64,000 nucleotides of DNA from Sphagnum compactum (taxonomy: Eukaryota; Bryophyta; Sphagnopsida; Sphagnales): assembly GCA_965153455.1 (NCBI GenBank), contig OZ234501.1, positions 9,486,001-9,550,000 on the forward strand. Direction: 5' to 3'. The first letter of the stretch is position 1; the number at the start of each line of letters is the position of its first letter. This document shows, piece by piece, positions 58,485-64,000 of the stretch. The position numbers and the translations under genes are program-made. Below the pieces are notes generated by a model. That model was not told where the DNA came from, made no database searches, and saw nothing but the letters and a program-made list of their open reading frames with translations.

Positions 58485-59215
58485 TTATGGGGTTTGCCAT
58501 GGTCTCATCCAAAAAGTGATGTAGCTTGGCATTCATTCGACCATGGGCTTGTGAGCTTTGCTATGATCTTATCCAAAAAGCAAAGTACCATGATGTTCTT
58601 TGGGCCATGACATGTGGATTTTGCCATGGTTTCATCCAAAAAATGAAATAACATGACATTCATTGGGCAAAGGGTGTAGTCACATTAACACGAGTCATAA
58701 CAAGTGTAACCAATGCTTGGTTTTTCATGTTTAGAAATGATAATTTCATTTGGTGTTGAAAGTATAAGATTTTTTTTGTATAGTAAGGTTCATAATATAT
58801 CATTAGAACATGTGAATAAATTTGAAAAATATTCAATGAATAATAAGCTTTCAAAAACATTCATTAAGCACTCTAATGCATGTTTTTTAACACTAAAAGA
58901 ATTTATAAATAGACTTCAAAACTTTTGAAAATTATATATATTTTGAAATCTTTTACATAAACCTTGACATAATAATATTAAAAAAATTTGAAATTTTTTT
59001 TGAAAACTTTTTAAAGAATATTTTTTTAAAAATTCTCTCAAAAGTAGTCCCAAAAGTACGTAGGTGTGACTAGTGTTATCCCATTTACACCCCCAAAGAC
59101 TTGTGAGCTTTGCCAAGGTCTCATCCAAAAAGCTAAGTACCATGATGTTTCGTGAGCTTTGCCGTGGCTTCTTGTCCAAAAAGTAAATTGCCACAATGTT
59201 CATTGGGCCATGGCC
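58485..59215. repeat. 63/64-bp minisatellite split by an AT-rich insert
   Basis: Units with 'gagctttgc(c/t)', 'tctcatccaaaaag' and 'atgatgttc(t/a)ttgggcca' lie at 58503, 58567 and 58630 (spacing 64 and 63 bp), then again at about 59119 and 59170. The ~410 bp between (58680-59095) are very AT-rich and unrelated; they may be an insertion. Confidence 0.75.
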
Positions 59216-62200
59216 CTAACATTCAAGTGTAAAGTGTAAATGACCCCTAAGGACCTACTTTCAAAATGATAAATCCGAAACCCTAAACCCAAAATGACAC
59301 CCACTCCTTTTCACCTTAATTTAAATAGAATATGGCAAAATAAGAAATCAGTAATGCCTTGGTCTTTAAGGTTTTCAAAATTTTCATTGATTCTAAAGAA
59401 TGACAAAATCTTACCTATCCAGTTTCACTTCGTAGTTCCAAAATCAATATTCGCTAGCTTGACTGCATTAATTCCAAATGCTCACATACAATGCTTAATT
59501 TGTGACATCGTTTCCACCATCAAGGACTCCTTTGTCCTCTCCTCCTAGCTCTTCTTTCTCCATACTGAAAGATAACCTACTTTTATACATCCTTTCCCCT
59601 AGAATCTTGGGTATGGGATACATGAACAAGTATGGCACTTTCCTGTCCTCAATTCTAGCTTGAACCTTATGAACTTTTGCTAAAAGTTCATAATATCACA
59701 AAACATCAAATGGAGCTGGATGTAAATATTTTTCAAATATATTGCATTTAATTGTGAATGGATTTCCTTCATAATCTTCAAACATCACAATTTTCCTCCA
59801 AATGGTTAAATTCATTAATACAAAATCAAATGTTCACAAACATGTTCATCCATGTAGGTGAATTGTATGCTTGACATGCCCCAAGCTTGCGCTTTAGGCG
59901 CACAAAGAGTCCATCCCCATGAGGAACCAAAGACAAAAGCTAAACTCCAAACTTAATGCAATCAAATCTCATGGGTAGTTGACAAACTACATGTCTCTTT
60001 TCTTTTCTCTGTAGGCTTAGAGCCTTCTCCTTGCACAGCAACCCTTGCCAGGTTTGTGCACATATGTTAACTGCTTGGGTATTATTCTCCCTTTGAATCG
60101 ACTAATTCTCATGCTGAATTGGCCTTTCATCGTCGTGGGTGCTGATTCTGTATACACAATTGATAGGCCTCGATGATTTGGTATATTTTCACCAGATTCC
60201 TAACTCCAAAAATGTGCTCCTCTAGTTACACCAAGAAAAAATAGGGAAAGAAATGAGGTGCACTATTGGGCAGATTATTAGCTATAAGTAGTTAAAGTGG
60301 GCCACCTAGGAAGACACACCAAAGTATCCCAGAAAGCCTGTCTTCTTGGTGTAAATCCACCTAAACCCAACCAAATAACCTCCTCCTAGAGGAGGCTCAT
60401 TCTTTGCGCAAACTCGATTCACACCAAGGGTTAGTAGGGTCATTTTAGTTCGGTTGAACCATATTCTAGTTTTTGGGTTAAGATGATTAAAATTTGAGGA
60501 GAAAACTAACCCTTACATCACACAACAGGATAGAGAGAATTGATACAATGGGATTGATTTAACATTACTTTGGGCAGTTCAGACCTAGGTGAAAAATTTG
60601 GATTACCTGGTGAGATCTGGTGAGTCACTAGGAGGTGAGGCCATAGACCAAGAGGTCCATAGGTAGGTCCTAAATTAGGGCAGGTTGGTAAGGAATTGGC
60701 CCTGGCAGCCTATTTTTGTCATTGAAGGACTCACAGGTAGAGAACCGCGTTGTACTGGTATGTTGATTTCACATACCCGTTGGGTACTCGTAATTGGATT
60801 GATATTAACACTTTCATAGCAGCCAAATTGGGCCCTGTTATTGGGCCCAAAGCTGATTTTTGCCAGGTATAAGGTTGGTATAAACGTGGTATTAAAGTGG
60901 CTTAAGGTTTGCATGTGAATGGTGGAACTTCTCTTCGGATCCCTTCAATTGCTGGAAACTCCCTTCTATGCTTGGAGTTGCTTTCAAACACTAAAGAAAA
61001 AAAAACCTTCCAGTGGCTTCATGTAGCCATAATGGAGGGACACAAGGCAATTTTGGAAAAAGAAAAAAAACAACACAAAACAAGGTGTGCTATACACAAT
61101 GGCCCTGCCATTAATTTAATATCAACAATTGAATTTGTATGATAAATTGGTCATAACTAGGGGGAAAATAAAAAATAAATCTATTTTAATGTACATCATC
61201 ATGTTGTTGTAAATAAAACAAATTGTCATGATTTTTAATTTTTTCATTTTTTAACATCACATTAGTCATAAGGAACTCAAAAGAGATCTCACATTAAATG
61301 ATGACATGTTCTAGAAAACTATCTAAAATTGTTACCAAACCAAAACCAATAGGGAAATGTCATAACATCATTTTTAATTATTTTCAAATCTAATGATTAT
61401 TTTCTCAAAAAAAATTCAATATTCCCTTTTCATATTTATTTTTCACATTTGCACAAATTTTCAAACCAAAAAAAGACACTTGTCCTGACTTGTGTATTTG
61501 AATGTTTTCAATCACATTGTCACATTTTGAAAGAATTTTATAATTTGTTGTGCATGATGAGTGTCATAATCATTTTTGAAGAAGGTAGTTTCATATTTAG
61601 TTTTGTCAGTTATGGATTGGTGACAAAGTCACTTGGGACTGGGTGCACATTTGAGGAGGTGGCAGAGAAAATAAAATGTCAAAAGATGAATGTGAATCTT
61701 TTTACAACTAAATTCGGATGAATCATCTCACCTAGTTTCTAGGGGACAAAATCCCTTGAAGCTACTATACTCTATATTGATTCTGAACACAATATCCGGC
61801 AGGGCCAACAAAAACACCCATGTGACCAAAATGGGGAGATGTCACAAGGTGATTTTGAAAAAAAAAAAACAAAAACACCACTTTTTATTGGTTGCAGAAA
61901 AAAAATAAAAAATTGTAAAGGGGTATGAGGTGGTGAGCACATTCAAGATGGCAGCACATTCTCCAAATTGTGGGCAATCCTATGAATAGGGCAAGGAACA
62001 TATTGTTGGCTCTTCCTAGGTTTGAAGGCTCAGGCTGGTAGTGAAAACTGAGGAAGAGTTGAAATTAATGTTCCTTACCTAAAGAACTTTTCAAATTTTA
62101 GGAACTTCACAGACAAGGAAGGTTCATTTGTAATCAATTTGGGATCTTCCACGAATGCAGGGTTCATTTTTATTTTGGAATGACATTTGGAAAAGGGAGG

Positions 62201-62360
62201 TGGCTGAAAATCAGGTTTCTTTGTTTCAACTTTGTGATGTAGCCACATTTGTGATCATCCACAAGAGGAATTAGCCAAATTTGGCTACAGATCAGAGAGA
62301 AAATAGAAAAAATGTAAGAATCCTGTTAAAATGTAAGAATGCAACCTGACCTGCTGGATC
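59216..62360. other. No gene seen
   Basis: Short frames only. 60230-60420 contains CCTCCTCCTAGAGGAGG, a short palindrome. No domain recognised in the frames at 59294-59548 or 60909-61142. Confidence 0.45.
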
Positions 62361-62362
62361 TT

Positions 62363-62970
62363 ATTCTCTAAATGACGATTCCAGGAAAAAAAAAATTCTC
62401 AAAATCTGGTAATTTTGGTGGATTTTTTCATAACAATCTTTTGTATGAGTCAAACGAGTTTTTTTTGGTTGCCAAGTGGCAAAATATCACCCCAAAAAAC
62501 AAGAAGAAGAAAAAAACTAAGGAAAGGATGTGACTGAAAATGCATGGAAAAAATTGAAAAGTTCTTTAACTACTATGTAGGTCTTGTCCATTAATTTTTT
62601 GGGGGAACAAATAAGTAGATCAATGTGTTTATTTCATGGGATTGCACGGACAATAACAATGTCCGGCCTCTTGGGAACCTATTCTCTAAATATGGCGATT
62701 TGACAATCTTTTTCCTTGAAATGTGGGGACTTTGGCAGATTTTTTTTCACAAAAAATCGTATGTATGTATGTGTGGTATTGATTTTCTTTTTGGTCGCCA
62801 AGGGGCAAAATGTCACCAAAAGGAAACTAAATCGCAATTGAAGTGACTGAAAATGTATGAAAAAAATTTGAAAAGCTCTTCAAGGACTATGTACGTCCCG
62901 TCCGTTCTTTTTAGTGGAACAAATAAGTACCATATCAATGTGTTTGGTTGAAGGGATCATTGCACGTAAA
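62363..62970. repeat. ~318-bp direct duplication upstream of GGPPS
   Basis: Copy 1 (62363 to about 62660) and copy 2 (62681 to about 62970) share, in the same order, 'attctctaaat', 'ttttggtggatttttt'-like, 'ttggttgccaagtggcaaaat'-like, 'gtgactgaaaatg', 'ttgaaaag', 'ctatgta(g/c)gtc' and 'aacaaataagta', ending with 'tcaatgtgttt' and 'attgcacg'. Divergence is moderate. The second copy ends about 360 bp before the GGPPS start codon, so it may form part of the promoter region. Confidence 0.75.
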
Positions 62971-62974
62971 ACAA

Positions 62975-63329
62975 CGAAGTCCTTTCTCTTTGGAACAACT
63001 GATTCGTTCGCTGTTTGCCGCTATGTGTGCTCAATGCGCAGCACGTCGGCATTGCAGTAACCGCACTAGCGACGACGACGACACTAGCGACGACGACGAC
63101 AAGAAGCTCCTCCTCTTACAGGGCGGAGCTACCGAGGTCTGTTCCGACGGCTTTTCCGAGGTCTCTTCCGAAGGATTTTCCTCTGTTGATGGTGAGATCC
63201 AAATCTTGTGTTCTAAATCCTTTCGCAAGCGGGAGTTGTAAAGAAAGAGGAGGTTTGCGGTGCGCGCGCGCGCGTCGTTCTCCGGTAAAATTTTCGCCGA
63301 GGAATAGGAGGACTTGGTATCCTGTAGGG
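62975..63329 (+). promoter_or_regulatory. Probable GGPPS 5' leader
   Basis: G+C and CpG rise sharply here, with GAC/CGA runs (63067-63100) and an alternating GC run GCGCGCGCGCG (63261-63273). The frame of GGPPS stays open back to an ATG at 63015, so a longer N-terminus is possible. A different frame, from 62948, holds an Asp-rich 97-codon ORF. I take the region as leader because the GGPPS family length fits a start near 63330. No clear TATA box was found. Confidence 0.4.

Positions 63330-64000
<671 letters not shown>

Noticed and set aside
62948-63241. Asp-rich 97-codon ORF before GGPPS
   Set aside because: Its composition follows from GAC repeats in the leader; no domain, and it overlaps the leader in another frame. 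An upstream ORF role cannot be excluded.

Overview
The window is nuclear DNA of a land plant with a large, repeat-rich, AT-rich genome. Pointers are a plastid-type geranylgeranyl diphosphate synthase (GGPPS) with a transit-peptide-like N-terminus and a GT splice donor, a piece of a ClpC chaperone gene with plant-type introns, a Ty1/copia element with a plant initiator-tRNA primer site, Helitrons, hAT remnants and a plant-like LINE. The texture (long gene-free AT-rich stretches, old decayed elements) fits a non-angiosperm such as a fern, lycophyte, bryophyte or gymnosperm; the species cannot be fixed from the sequence.

Layout. 1-13.4 kb is gene-free AT-rich DNA holding a tRNA-derived SINE-like piece (1.7 kb), a decayed hAT-type transposase (4.9-6.4 kb), a ~103-bp tandem repeat (7.5-8.3 kb), a 398-bp PIF/Harbinger-type MITE with TAA target duplications (8.34-8.74 kb) and degenerate short-motif repeats (11.4-12.0 kb). 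A coding-like exon with one stop lies at 13.5-13.9 kb. From 14.4 to 21.3 kb there are long tracts of a degenerate 10-bp repeat, a 160-bp tandem repeat and a LINE. An unrecognised broken reading frame lies on the minus strand at 22.6-23.3 kb. A truncated, dead copia element occupies about 28.2-32.4 kb. A 35/36-bp minisatellite carrying G-box palindromes is at 33.9-34.1 kb.

37.5-44.3 kb is a cluster of non-autonomous Helitrons: two head-to-tail copies on the minus strand, a minus-strand copy associated with a ClpC gene fragment that keeps its introns, a head-to-head 5'-end junction, and tandem plus-strand copies that have picked up other gene-like pieces. 44.3-51.6 kb has more balanced composition, no gene I recognise, and three strong hairpins (49.8-50.6 kb). 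A second hAT-like remnant with a BED-type finger is at 52.4-53.1 kb, a 1.9-kb tract of 10-bp repeat at 56.0-57.9 kb and a 63-bp minisatellite at 58.5-59.2 kb.

The only gene that looks close to functional is GGPPS at the right edge (63.3 kb onward, plus strand). Its first exon runs off to an intron at 63,968 and carries an apparent one-base deletion. A ~318-bp duplication lies just upstream. GGPPS makes the C20 precursor of carotenoids, chlorophyll phytyl chains, gibberellins and diterpenes in plastids. The other elements do not form a pathway with it; they are mobile-element debris.
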